Both the position numbers and the translations under genes were made by a program. From Embiotoca jacksoni (Eukaryota; Chordata; Actinopteri; Embiotocidae), in the NCBI GenBank assembly GCA_022577435.1, contig JAKOON010000042.1:673123-737122 (forward strand): 64,000 nt of DNA, read 5' to 3'. Below the pieces are notes generated by a model that was not told the DNA's origin, ran no database searches, and saw only the letters and a list, made by a program, of their open reading frames with translations. Shown here in pieces: positions 24,058-34,607 of the stretch (positions are counted from its first letter, which is position 1; every line of letters starts with the position of its first letter).

Positions 24058-24370
24058 AATGAAACTTGTGAGTTTGTGGTTACGACATGGGAAAGTCGCT
24101 AGGTTGCTAGGCAACGTGGACGGTGTCTAGAAGCCACAGGGGTGAACAGTTTTAGCAAGCTCATCTCAATGCAGACGCATTCGTTAAGATACGATGAAAA
24201 ACTCTGCGTGACTAAAATTGCAATACGTTAGCTTAACAGCCAACAAAATTTTAACTTCGTAGCCTCGCCATGTCTGTAAATGTTGTCAAACACGTCGCAG
24301 CTCGTAAACTCGAGGCTTATAGAAAATTTAGGGTTCAGACGTCGTGAATTACACACGAGGGCGCCGTTCA
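24058..24370 (-). repeat. Dispersed repeat family C, copy C2
   Basis: Inverted, collinear counterpart of C1. On the minus strand it begins near GAACGGCGCCCTCG and passes through TTCTATAAGCCTCGAG, CAATTTTAGTCACGC and CTGTGGCTTCTAGAC to GTAACCACAAACTC. It contains the X-box-like GTTGCTAGGCAAC. It lies head to head with C3. Confidence 0.65.
24103..24115. promoter_or_regulatory. X-box-like palindrome within family C copy C2
   Basis: GTTGCTAGGCAAC is a near-perfect palindrome around one spare base. It is RFX-like with a 13-bp rather than 14-bp spacing. It lies in a repeat and may have been dispersed with it. Confidence 0.3.
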
Positions 24371-24689
24371 TACGGACTCTTCTTGTTTACGCGGTAAATA
24401 CGACCAGCACTGAAAAATGCAACCAACTGACGAGGTTGTTGGCGATAGTCGCGAAATCTTTAGGCGTAACTGACTGTGTCATGTTCATTAAGGGAGGTAG
24501 CTAGCATTAGCAAAGTGAGGCTAGTTAGCATTAAAAGCTAAAAAAAGAGCCACCGAAAGGTATTTACAAGAGAATCTAACTGGAATAAGCATGAGCAGCT
24601 AACATGCTCATCGTCAACTGTCCTGAGCTGCTAAGTTAGCATAGCCTGAATAGCAATGCTTCCTTCAAATGGAGTTGTGTTTTACGGTG

Positions 24690-24910
24690 TTCACGATGAG
24701 TCCATGTGAACGTCGCCCTCTTGCTGAAAAACTGTTTGTTCATTTTTTGTTGTATTTTAAGTTAATTGTTATTTTAGTCTGAGAAAGTTTTTTGTTGTAA
24801 TTTCATAATACACCCGTTGAAAACGTAGCTTTTCCTGCATTACGTAGCTAGCAGGTGTGTACTGTGTTGCTGTTGCCTAGCAGCAATTTTCTGTCACGAC
24901 TTGGAACGTC
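24690..24910 (+). repeat. Dispersed repeat family C, diverged copy C3
   Basis: Plus-strand copy beginning near GTGAACGTCGCCCTCTTG, with TTAATTGTTATTTTAGTC and GTTGCCTAGCAGCAA in the same order as C1 and the reverse of C2. It is more diverged than C1/C2. Together with C2 it forms a divergent pair whose CGCCCTC ends face each other about 340 bp apart. Confidence 0.45.
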
Positions 24911-26433
24911 AAACGACTTCGTAGCCGCAAGCTAACGTCGTCCGATGGAAACCAGTGCTGAAAACTGTGTTTTGCGTGAGATGATAAATGTCACAATAAA
25001 TGTAGTTAGCGTGAGCGGCTACACAGATTAGGTTCGATTATTTGTTTTTAATTTAATATTAGTGTTATTATTCGATATTAATGTTGTGTTAATATTCGTA
25101 TACATGGCGACACATTTATTGATACTTTGGTGCCGATGAAACCTTCGAAATAACCGTGACGTTTTTTTTTTAACCGCTTGGTTGGCGTTAACAAAACTTA
25201 GGTCACTTCCTGTTTTTGTTCGTTCTGGCATCATTAAAGTCTCGGAGCCGTGAAGTGAGTTTTTTTTTAATTTGGCCCAAAACCTTCTAACTGGATGTTT
25301 GCAACGACTCAGAAACAGGACATTTTGTATTTTAGTCTTTAATGAGAGACTCCGGAGCTCCGGCTGACGACATGTTGACGGAGTCCGTCCTTGAACGAAC
25401 AGGAACCAGTGCTGCCGTGGAAACAGAAATCATTCTCCAGTAACGAGGTACGAGTGTTGGTTCTCCTGCTCTTTAGCGTGGATCCGTCTTCACGGCCTCG
25501 TGGTGTTTTCGAGAAGCTCGGCTCCAATCAGCTATTTTGAAATGTGGTTGTTTTCATTTTTTGAAACAAATTTTCGCTTCATCATGTCGACGTTTCTTTT
25601 CTCCTTGGTGTGTTGGAAGCGGCGGTCGATGAGTTTCTTTTTTTTTCAGAGGTTATTTTTGCTGAAATCTCTCATTTCCCAGGACTCCTCGCTGCTTCAC
25701 AAACTCTCCGGGAACACGTGGGAATACTTAAACCGGAGTGATTACCGAAAGCAGCTCGGTGTCCTTCTGATGAAAAGCTTCAACACGTAATTTAAAGAAA
25801 AACAACGCTCATCTCCGGCAAGCTGACCAGCTGATTTTTTTGAATGAGTTTTTTTTCTGAGGAATCTGTACCTGAAAAATAAAAAGGGAGTGAGAAGAGG
25901 AAATAAAAACCTCGATCCAGGAGGAAGGGAACGATGTCATAACATTATTCCAGTCGGCCGACACGTGTCGCGATCGCGCCACGGTGAAACACGACTTCCT
26001 GCCGGCGGCTCGACGGCTCGTGACAAAAGACCTCCGGGCCGCCGTTGCCGCTTCGCTCGGAGAGGATCTCAAGGTCGAAGCGCTCCGAGAGGGAAAAGCA
26101 GGAATTAAGGGCTTTTTCCTTTTTCTCTGCGACCGTCCGACCCTGCGCTGGTTTTCATTTCTCTTCTTCCTGTTTAAAGACCTGGTTTCTCACCAACAAT
26201 AAAACTGCCCGTTCTGTAATTCGGAGGAATAATGAACACCGTATAAACAACGTTGAATGTTCTGAGATGAAGTATATCAGTAAATAGCATCAACGTGCAG
26301 ACGCCGACTCAGGAGACACCAGAGACGGCTGGCGAGTGAAAACATTCATACAAAAGCTCTTAATTCTGAATAAAATGACTTAAAACTGTTTGTTTTTGTT
26401 TGGTTCAAGTCTCATTTTGCATTTATTTTTGTT
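24911..26433. other. Intergenic DNA, nothing recognised
   Basis: T-runs near 25160 and 25260. 25890-26110 is CpG-rich with overlapping short open frames on both strands (72-87 codons) but without a recognisable domain. Confidence 0.4.
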
Positions 26434-26555
26434 GTTTTGTCTCTTTGAGGTCATTTTGTGTCTGATGTTTTTTAGCGTCTCTGTTTTGTATGTTTGAGGT
26501 TGTTTTTTATGTCTTTGAGGTCGTTTTGTGTCTTTGAAGGTCATTTCGTGTCTCC
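26434..26555. repeat. Decayed 19-bp minisatellite (CTTTGAGGTCATTTTGTGT type)
   Basis: About six diverged units such as CTTTGAGGTCATTTTGTGT and CTTTGAGGTCGTTTTGTGT. The unit is the reverse complement of the 19-bp monomer of the array at 51883-53170 and the same family as 49290-49755. Confidence 0.75.
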
Positions 26556-28127
26556 TTTAACGCAACATGTTGTGTATTGAGTTGTTGTCGCTTCTCCTGA
26601 GACATTCAGTTGCAGTTTTGGGGGATTCGGCTGAGTCAAAGGAAACGGTCACAAAATGCTGCTTCATCTCACGTTCGACAGAAATTTAGCTGAGAGGTCT
26701 GAAAACTTCTTCTCACGCCTGAGCAGATGAGGCAGACTGAGATGTTGGCAGCCAGTTGATGTGAAGTAGATATTTCAGGGAGAGATGCGTTCACTGACGG
26801 TGGGAGACGGGAGGTTCGGCTGCTGTTTCATGTGCTGATTTCAGCAGCTCGGTGATCGATGCTCCAAAACGACTCGTCTGATGTTCATATTTATTAACGA
26901 GGTATCGACTGCACAGATGATTTTTGAATGTGAAGCTTTCACACGTAAACACATCCTGCTGATTCTGGAGTTTACTTTCACTTTGACAGTTGTTTTTTTC
27001 GGACTAATTTCAGATGAATCAGTGAATAATTGAAGCTCGTTCCAGTCCAGTTAAAACTCAGATGTCTGTCGGTGCTCGTCACCGTGAACGCTCATGAAGA
27101 CCGAGTCGTTCCTTCACGTTCGCTTCGTTCGCTGCGACGAAGCGAGTTCTCGTTTTTTTTCCTCAAGGACACCGAGGGAACGGTTGGACATATGGTGACA
27201 ACTTTATCTGCACTCGGCGTAATGACTTTATTTACGTCTGCCGTCCCGCCGAGACATTAATACACCGGACGGCGACGCGTTTGGCAGCTGCAAGTTCAAA
27301 TCAACACCATGAACGAAGAGCTGTGTCCTGATTTAAAACTTCCTCTTTTTTCTTTTTCTTTTTTACCCACCACACTGTAAAAAGTAGCATGCACATAAAA
27401 ACTGAAATAATTCTGGTTCTGGATGTCACCGCGTCACCACTTTTCTACTGACGTATTTAGTATTTCGTGCACGATTACATCAGAAAATAACACAGTTGGA
27501 GTTAGAAAAACAAAAAACAACTCGACAAACAGACTGTAACCTCCTGGATTCAAACGGTGCTTGTAAGTTTCATGCTTTCAAAATGTGTAACTTTCACGCC
27601 TGGACAAGCCAAAGTGTGTCAGTTTCACACATTAGACCGGCGTGTCTATTTCACACTTTGTCGTGACACCGGGTTGACCTGGTACGTAAAGCTCTGAAAC
27701 CAGCGGATGTGACAGACCGGTACGTAACAACCTGGGAACTGCATCCAACTTCCCAAACGTTTCAGAAATCAGATGTCCACCAAACTGGAATATGTACTGA
27801 TGCAGATTATTCAGTCATAAAGAGGCGTAAACATCAACGTATGTGTACGAATGTCTCACGTCTTGATGTGTTTTGGTGCAGGACAAAACAGCTCAAGTCA
27901 GGAACTCTCTGGTAAATAGAGAGTTTTGAAAGTATTTGATCCTGAAACGTTTTGACTGAAAGGAGAAAGGACGACTTCCTGCTGGAGGCTGCAGGTTGAA
28001 CATTTCTGGTCAGTTCAGTCCGTAGTGTCCCGGTGAAACCACTTCCTCCGTTTGGTAGAAACACACCTTGATTTCTGCCGCGTCGGGCATTTTTCTTTTT
28101 GTTTTCTTTTTTAATTAGAAGTGTACA
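26556..28127. other. Intergenic DNA, nothing recognised
   Basis: 27560-27670 has loosely repeated TTTCAC / GTGTGTCAGTTTCACAC motifs without a regular period. No open frame longer than 76 codons before 27834 and no recognised element. Confidence 0.4.
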
Positions 28128-28196
28128 GCTGTTCTTCTTCCTCTTCTCCTTCCTCTCCTTCCTCTTCTTCCTCTCCTTCCTCTTCTTCCTCTTCTG
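28128..28196. repeat. Polypyrimidine (TTCCTC)n tract
   Basis: Irregular TTCTTCCTC/TCCTTCCTC repeats, pure pyrimidine. It yields Lys/Arg/Glu-rich minus-strand frames, which are artefacts. Confidence 0.9.
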
Positions 28197-28433
28197 TGTG
28201 CTGGACGGTGAGATAAGCCGGCGTTGAAAAGCGAGCTCCACTTTGATCACGTCACTGAAAGAGATCCGGCGGGTTTGAAGCGACGCGATAAAATACCCGC
28301 CGACGTTTGATGACATCGGACGCCACGGGAAGCGGCGGCGGCGGCGACGTCAGATCCAGCTGTTTCTCATTAGGAGCTTTTTCTCCTTTTTAGAAAACCC
28401 CCCCGTAGATTACTGGCAGCGACACTCCAGCTT

Positions 28434-28622
28434 TCACTTTCTAAAAAAAAAGCTGCCATCACGCTGATCTCTGCGTGCCGTGAGGCAGGTTTTGATATGC
28501 TCTCTGTGAGTGGTCGAAATCAGCACATCAAAAAAGTCATGCAGGAGCTTCGGGAACTCCCACGCAAAGTCAGATGAAAGCCGATCATCAGAAAACAACA
28601 TTTTTAGGAAGTCAGACTTCAT
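28434..28622 (-). other. Possible coding fragment, unidentified
   Basis: A 62-codon minus-strand frame (starting MKSDFLKMLFSDDRLSSDF) has more balanced, protein-like composition than other frames here, with LLHDFFDVLISTTHREH in the middle. The frame has a TCCACCTTCAG acceptor-like sequence just upstream on the minus strand. No domain was recognised. It could be part of an exon, a mobile-element relic or chance. It is listed so it can be searched, and coding is not established. Confidence 0.15.
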
Positions 28623-29400
28623 ATTGCTGAGATCTTACTGAAGGTGGAGTCGGTTTAACCTCCGCACGTCACATTTATCTCGTCAACCTCAACATCTAAA
28701 ACCCTCGAATCTCTCGGCTGTTCTTCAGATACAGACGTTACTCACAGGAGCTTCACAGTTTGGGCTTCGAACATCAAATATATTTCTCCTACAAACATGT
28801 CTGCTGTGGCTGTAGATTTTTCTGAATGCTTGAAAAGGGCCTCGTTGGAAGGGAGGTGTTTGGGGTCGACGGCGGGCAAACAAAGCTCTCCACTTTCATA
28901 GATTAGAAGCAGAAGAAGAATTCAGATGAAGTTCATGCAACAAAAGGACTGAGGTCAGGAAATGATTGAGTTTTTGTTAATTCTTTTAAAATGTGTTTGC
29001 TGTTGCAGTTTAGTTAGAATAAAAAAATGCGATTGTTCCTCAACCTTAGTTTTGTTCTTTTAAGCGTAACCATGACAACAGGGTTGCCAATGTAACCCCA
29101 AACAACGAGCTTGGCCTGAAGCTAGCCAAACCTTTACGGCAACTTTGACTGAATATTTTTGACGTGTTTGGAGGAAGGAATTTGTGGATTCAGGAAGTCG
29201 ACACGTTACCCATGATTCCCGACTGCGACCTGCGAGCGCCGACCGTCCTTGTTTGTGTTGGCGGCGAAAGAAAAACACCTGAAATCCTTTCCATCCACGG
29301 GGAGCGACATTTACATATTAATGAAAAAATTATTGTTACGATGAGTCACTGATGCCTTCAGGGACCAGAGTTCACATTAAAACATGTGAGGGCGGGGGGG
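28623..29400. other. Intergenic DNA, nothing recognised
   Basis: No repeat or recognisable frame apart from the X-box-like site at 29066. Open frames are at most about 72 codons. Confidence 0.35.
29066..29079. promoter_or_regulatory. X-box-like (RFX-type) motif
   Basis: GTAACCATGACAAC approximates the RFX palindrome with a correct CCATG centre. Confidence 0.22.
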
Positions 29401-29570
29401 AATATATTCAACATGTATCGCACTGATTTCCTTAATTAATGAACCTGTTGTTATTCCCACAGGCTCACTTTGTGTTTTACTGGCTGCCATTAAAACCAAT
29501 TTAAATGTGATTTCATATCCACCATGGATTCGATTCAAGTGCTTCATTATTCAAATGAAAAAAAGAAGAA
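29401..29570. other. Candidate conserved noncoding element
   Basis: Complex non-repetitive block with CCTTAATTAATGAACCTG, then GGCTGCCATTAAAACC and ATCCACCATGG. It is AT-rich with homeodomain-type cores, no repeat partner in the window and no open frame. The conservation claim rests on texture alone and needs alignment to other fish. Confidence 0.25.
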
Positions 29571-29904
29571 AAAAAAAAAGAAGCATCGATACGTGGCCTT
29601 TCGCTTCATCTCTAGAGGAGGAAAAGAGGAGCTGTGGATGAGCGCAGGAGGTGATGGAGCGAGGAGGAAAAAAGGAAAAGAAAAAAAGTGAATGAATATA
29701 ACAAAGAGGCCCATTTAAATGTCAGCTTCCCTTCAGGTAACTAACGCTGTGAAATGACCTCCGTTTCCACACAATAAACTCCAGTGGAGCGATACGGGAT
29801 CATAAATACGGTCTGAAGCAGCTCGCCGTCCTCAAATGCCAGAAGCAGTGTTTGGGATGTTATCGTCTTTAGTGACCCACGTTCTTCACACGCGTCCGCC
29901 GCTC

Positions 29905-30330
29905 GACCATATTTGGACGAGCTGGGGGAGGAGCCAGAGGTGGATCTGACCGATCTGATCGGAAACCTGACGATACTACGTCCCGCCCACCGATAGCTGT
30001 AACCTGACTGCACCACAGGCCTGTCAATCAAACAGACACGCCCCCAAAAACAGGTCTTCTTGAATCTTCTTTTCTAATGAATGAGGGATTATTTTCAGAT
30101 GGACCTCCAGAAAACTAATAAGAAGGAGTGACTTTAGCTAACAACACCGAGATAACTGATGGACACATTTTATTCACTTTGGATTTGATGAGAGAAGTTG
30201 AATGGGAGTCTATGGAGCCGGAGGCTTTTTGGAGCCGACCTCTAGTGGCACTCGCTGGTATTGCAGCCGAAGACACTTCTGGATCAGAACCATTTTACAG
30301 ACCTGAAGCGACGAACTCTTTTATAAAGTC
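29905..30330 (+). mobile_element. Dispersed repeat family A, copy A3
   Basis: Starts at GACCATATTTGG, about 100 bp inside the family 5' end, and runs to the common 3' end GACGAACTCTTTTATAAAG. The 69-codon family frame (MTLANNTEITDGH...) is intact at 30128-30337. The 5' truncation with a normal 3' end is as expected for target-primed retroposition. Confidence 0.85.
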
Positions 30331-30670
30331 TGTGTGATTGTCTGAAGTCAGAGTTTGACTGAAGGACAAACTCGTGACCTTTTCTGCGGAGCTTCAACAG
30401 CTCTGTGAGGACAAGCTGCCACAGAAGTGATAACATTTAAGGTTTGTCATGAAAAGATGGCCGACGTCACGACTCAGTTCGTTATCAGCAGATTTTAGAA
30501 AAAAAAGGTTCCAGACTCTTTTTTTTCTTTTTTACTTCCCGCTCTGCCTCCATCTTTTTCTCTTCGCTGGTAATTAAGCGGGCAGATTTTATGCTTTTCG
30601 GGTTTGACAATAGCAGCTCCTGAGGCAGCCGCATCAGTGCCAGGGCTCAGTGTCAAAGAGCTGCCAGATA
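30331..30670. other. Intergenic DNA; 30560-30670 possibly conserved noncoding
   Basis: 30560-30670 is complex and non-repetitive (GGTAATTAAGCGGGCAG, then CTGAGGCAGCCGCATCAG) and abuts a CA tract. It is a texture-based candidate for conserved noncoding DNA. No coding is supported. Confidence 0.25.
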
Positions 30671-30671
30671 G

Positions 30672-30729
<58 letters not shown>
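30671..30729. repeat. (CA)n microsatellite
   Basis: CA tract with one ACTCGC interruption. Confidence 0.95.
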
Positions 30730-30734
<5 letters not shown>

Positions 30735-30846
30735 ATTAAAGTGTAGAACATGAGCCAAAAACGTATATGCATGAAACAGAGATGTACACAAATTAAAAGA
30801 TGCTCTGAGCATCTGTATTAATGATCGTATACATGCTTAAACATGA

Positions 30847-30848
<2 letters not shown>

Positions 30849-30905
<57 letters not shown>
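30849..30905. repeat. (CA)n microsatellite
   Basis: Uninterrupted CA tract. The 120 bp between it and the previous CA tract is complex sequence including the short palindrome GATGCTCTGAGCATC. Confidence 0.97.
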
Positions 30906-30908
<3 letters not shown>

Positions 30909-31138
30909 GATGCCAAGTGCGGCCTTGATCTTTGCTCCAAAGACATTGTCACTGGTTTTTGATGTGACTTGAAACTTCTTGTAATCAAGCGGCTCGTCCT
31001 GTCAATCACTGTCTACACATTTGACTGTGTGTGTGGCGTTGGAGAGCCAGCCGCCAGTCAAACGCTGTCAACGAGTCCCAAGTCTCTGTGCGTGAACAGT
31101 TTTTATTTTCGCCTCTCCGCGCTCAAAAGAGCCATCGG

Positions 31139-31219
31139 TTGGTCCGTCCGTCCGTCCGTCGGTCCGTCCGTCCATCCGTCTGTCCGTCCATCCGTCGGTC
31201 GGTCGGTCGGTCGGTCGGG
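31139..31219. repeat. (GTCC)n / (GGTC)n microsatellite
   Basis: Tetranucleotide repeat changing from mainly GTCC to GTCG units, with CATC and TGTC interruptions. Open frames on both strands are artefacts. Confidence 0.93.
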
Positions 31220-31611
31220 TCCCGCCATCCGGTTGCATCAGAACATTTAAGAGATTGTTGCTAGGAGACGCAAAAAAAAATAACAACAACAATCTCGGAC
31301 CAGATTCAGCCTCGAAGCCGCTCCTGGTAACAAAAACAACCTCGGAAGTAGCTCTGTGCTGCGTTCAAGGACACGTTAACATCTGGGATGGACAAACACC
31401 AACACGTCAGCTCAACATTGAGTTCGAAGTCACCGCCAGTTTACTGAAGGGCGCTACGAGAAAGAAGCGATTTCTAGATTATATAAACAAAAAAGTCCCA
31501 AAAAACTCTGAATTTGCCTAAAAAGTGAGCAGTGAAGCTCCGCCCCCTCTTGAAAGGTTGAACTTCAGTGGTCTCTGTTGATCTTTTACAGAGTTTGACG
31601 CAAAAAAAATC

Positions 31612-31658
31612 CCCAATTCTGTCGTGGAAATCACTGCACGGGCTCAGGAACGCTCTCT
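31612..31658 (+). mobile_element. Small Tc1-like transposase fragment
   Basis: ATTCTGTCGTGGAAATCACT followed by GCACGGGCTCAGGAACG matches, in translation, the VVEITAWAQE segment between the two parts of a Tc1-type DNA-binding domain. The same stretch is found at 33520-33560 (minus strand) and 39865-39908 (plus strand). Only about 45 bp survives. Confidence 0.5.
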
Positions 31659-31973
31659 CAGCTTATCGGTCGTATCACCTGCTAAAGGCCTGAGGGGGGG
31701 GGTGTCTCGGTACCTCAGGAGCATTATTACATAAGAGTATTACTACAAATCTGAGGCGAGCTTTCTGATGAAAGGCCCGAATACACAGAATACACCGCCT
31801 GTACCGAGCTGTGTTCACTTGTCGGTTTTTTTTTTTCTTTTTTTCTCTGACATTTCCTTCAGTGGCTGAAAGGCTTCTTTTTTTTTTTTTTTGATGTTCA
31901 GTTTGCCTCCCTCAGAATTTCTCTTGACAGGCACACGTACTGTATAAGCCTGATAAATATTTGATTCGGGTGC

Positions 31974-31975
<2 letters not shown>
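31659..31975. other. Intergenic DNA, nothing firm
   Basis: G-run near 31694-31702 and T-runs at 31828-31846 and 31878-31892. 31705-31800 and 31900-31970 are complex sequence without repeat partners. Confidence 0.35.

Positions 31976-32039
<64 letters not shown>
31976..32039. repeat. (TG)n microsatellite
   Basis: Uninterrupted TG tract. Confidence 0.97.
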
Positions 32040-32042
<3 letters not shown>

Positions 32043-32299
32043 TAAACCGCAGGAGCCAAAACGATTCAAAGAGCACCTTGTTCGGCCTTGAAACATCTAA
32101 AGCTGAATTTAAAACACCAACAACAGTCCATTAATGATTCTCACAGCGTAAACAGTTAAATAATAAAAGTGTTTATCGGTGCTGAAGCAGCAGACTCAAA
32201 TTTAACTCATTCAATTGTGTGTTATTGTTGGTTAAAGATACATTTACTGGATTTTGGTTGATAAAGATACAATGACGTGATTAAGGTGTCTAAAAAGTG

Positions 32300-32642
32300 A
32301 AGCTAAAATTGTAATACCACTGAGGGCCACTAGGGGCTCCAATAGACTCCCATTGAAAAAGCATCAAGTTCTCTCCTGAAATACAAAGTCAGTAAATGTT
32401 TTCCACGAGTCATCATGGTGTCGTCAGATAAACTCCAGCATTCATTAGATATAGGGACTCAAACACGGCTATGTTTGATTGACAGGCCTGTGGTGCGGTC
32501 AGGTTTCTGGTAAAAAGTGGGCGGTGTCAGATTGAGTCAGATTCACACCTAGCTCCTCCCCCAGCTCGTCCAAATATGTTCACCAAGCGGAAACCGGCAG
32601 TGACGTCACTTGTTGGTTTGTGAACGTTATGAAGCCTCCAGT
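32300..32642 (-). mobile_element. Dispersed repeat family A, old diverged copy A4
   Basis: On the minus strand it shares the GGGAGTCTATTGGAGC, CCTAGTGG, TGATTGACAGG-type and GAGCTGGGGGAGGAGC blocks with young family A copies but is clearly diverged. It lacks the roughly 15-bp GGAGGCTTTTTGG segment, so the shared open frame of young copies is not preserved. The block TTGGTTTGTGAACGTTATGA (32612-32631) is in the opposite orientation relative to the rest compared with A1 and A2. Confidence 0.75.
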
Positions 32643-33206
32643 TTTTATATTTCTGTTGTGAACTTAGAGAACCATCGGGCTCAAAATGAATCTGACACTC
32701 GGCGTAAACCCGACAAAAGTTTTAAACGTTGTAGTTCGTCGAACGACTTCCCTCCAAATGTCCCGAGAGATTTCAAGCAGCACCTTCCTCGCTTGTTCCT
32801 CCGTCCTCCAGCTAATTTCTTTCTTCTGCATCTTTCACCAACATAAAACCTCAGTTGTGATTTATTGATAGTGGCTGTCTTGACTTGGTGCTGTTGGATA
32901 AACTCTCCCCGACATCCCTGGAAGCGATTTCCTTTTCAGCTTTTTTTCTTGTTGTATTTTTGGGGTTTTCCTCCATCTTGTCTCCAGTTGTCATTTAAAC
33001 TCTCTCATCCAGCTCAGTCGTGACTTCACTTGTCAGCTTGGCTTTTTTTAATTTATTTTTTCCTTTTTTGTCTATTTTAGTGTCACTTTCTGTTTGAGTT
33101 TGCTGTGAAGTTAAAGTGTCGTATGAGCTGCTGGTTTTTCCGTCATATCAATCAGCATCTTTGGCGTGTTGACGTTCAATCTGTTTCTCCAAACTTTCTC
33201 CTTAAG
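32643..33206. other. Intergenic DNA, nothing recognised
   Basis: T-rich with short open frames (at most 78 codons). No repeat partner noticed. Confidence 0.35.
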
Positions 33207-33228
33207 AAAAAAAAAAAAAAAAAAAAAA
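33207..33228. repeat. Poly-A run
   Basis: 22 consecutive As directly before the Tc1 relic. Confidence 0.9.
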
Positions 33229-33239
33229 GGTTCTCCATG

Positions 33240-33705
33240 TTGGACTCCAGCTGCACATGTGCAGTAGTCTTTCAAAACCTGAATATATCATTCAGCATTA
33301 ATGCTTCCTTCCAGATGTTCAAGCTACCCATGCCATGTGCACTAATGCATCCCTGTACCATCACAGATGCTGGCTTTAGAACTGAGCTGATAACAAGCTG
33401 GATGGTCCCTCTCCTCGGAGGTGTTTCTGGATCATGTTTCTATCTGGTTTCTTCTTTGGAGAGTTTTAACATCATTTGTGGATGCAGCGATGAACTGTGT
33501 TCACAGACGATGGTTTTCACAAGTGTTCCTGAGCCCATGCAGTGATTTCCACTCCAGAATAGTGTGTTTTTAATGCAGTGCTGCCTGAGGGCCCGAAGAT
33601 CACCACCATCCAATATTGGTTTCCACCCTTGTCCCTTGTGTTCAGAGATTTCTCCAGATTCTCTGAATCTTTTCATGATATTATGAACCGTAGACGATGA
33701 AATCC
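33240..33705 (-). mobile_element. Tc1-like transposase relic
   Basis: Read on the minus strand from 33705, it gives SSTVHNIMKRFRESGEIS (part of the helix-turn-helix region), then KGQGWKPILDGGDLRALRQ. After a frameshift come VEITAWAQEHL and SVNTVHRCI, and then a KLYHAKKKPY-like stretch. An internal deletion follows near 33415, and then a diverged stretch matching the start of the DDE catalytic domain (DHPACYQ, and a Met-Val-Trp-Gly-Cys-like region). Stops, frameshifts and a missing C-terminal half show it is dead. Family assignment to Tc1/mariner is from recognised motifs. No terminal inverted repeats were found. Confidence 0.85.
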
Positions 33706-34607
33706 ACTAATTCTTTCTTTTCGTGGTGAAACCATCGTCATCGCCGCATCTCTTTCCACCTTCCTCTCTGCAGACGTTTTGGCTCGTGGTAGCTGGATAA
33801 AGCTCCGGTGTATCCGACAGCATCAGAACACACTGCGTTATATTTAGCTGGGCCGCTTTCCAGGATCCAAGAAGCCGCCGCCCGACTCACTACTGAGTCA
33901 TCACAAACGCACAAATTAGTTTCACCTGTGCTTTTCTCTGCTATGACAAGTCGTAAAAAAAAAAAAAAAACGGTCTACTCATCAACAGTTGAAGGTGACA
34001 TCACGGCGGCAAGAGGAAGCCCAGACGACCTTTAGGATTGAAATACAGTAAGAACGTGTGCACGGCGAGATGTTTGTCGATCAGCTGATTAAAACTGCGG
34101 AAGATCAAAACTCAAAGCGCCGACTCGTTGTGTGACGGTAGATTCTTCTTGTTTTAAACCCACTCGAGTGGGTTTTTCTCGACTCCCCGGCCCAACATGC
34201 CGCCCCAGCGGTGCTTCCAGTAAAGACAGTCCACATCCCATAATCCCTTGTGGCACCTGAATGTGAACAGCAGGAGTCTGCGATGTGTGAAGCGCTGCTG
34301 CGTTCAGCGGTTCTCCGCTTGGACCCGCTTAGGTAAAATATAAAAATATCCTCCCCCAAAAAACGACCCGACATTGGCCGCCCTCCTCCCCTTCCCCCTC
34401 CTCCCCCTCCCCCTCCTCTTCCCGCCTGTTTATCGCTGGCCGGACGCTGGCCGGACGCCTGCATGCGGCGTTCCAAGAAACACTTCATTCCAGGACTCAC
34501 CTTGGTCCAAGGCTCACATTTAATTATGGCTCTGATTCATGGCCTCTTTGTTATTACTGTCAGCGACACTTTCCACCTCCAGACCAAACAAATGGCTGTT
34601 TCCTGCA
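33706..34607. other. Intergenic DNA, nothing recognised
   Basis: A-run at 33954-33969. 34150-34450 is moderately GC-rich with CCCCTCC tracts at 34383-34425. A 131-codon minus-strand frame (34105-34500) crosses that low-complexity tract and shows no domain. Confidence 0.4.

Noticed and set aside
31139..31219. Functional GTCC/GGTC element
   Set aside because: An ordinary tetranucleotide microsatellite with a shift in unit. No conserved flank was recognised.
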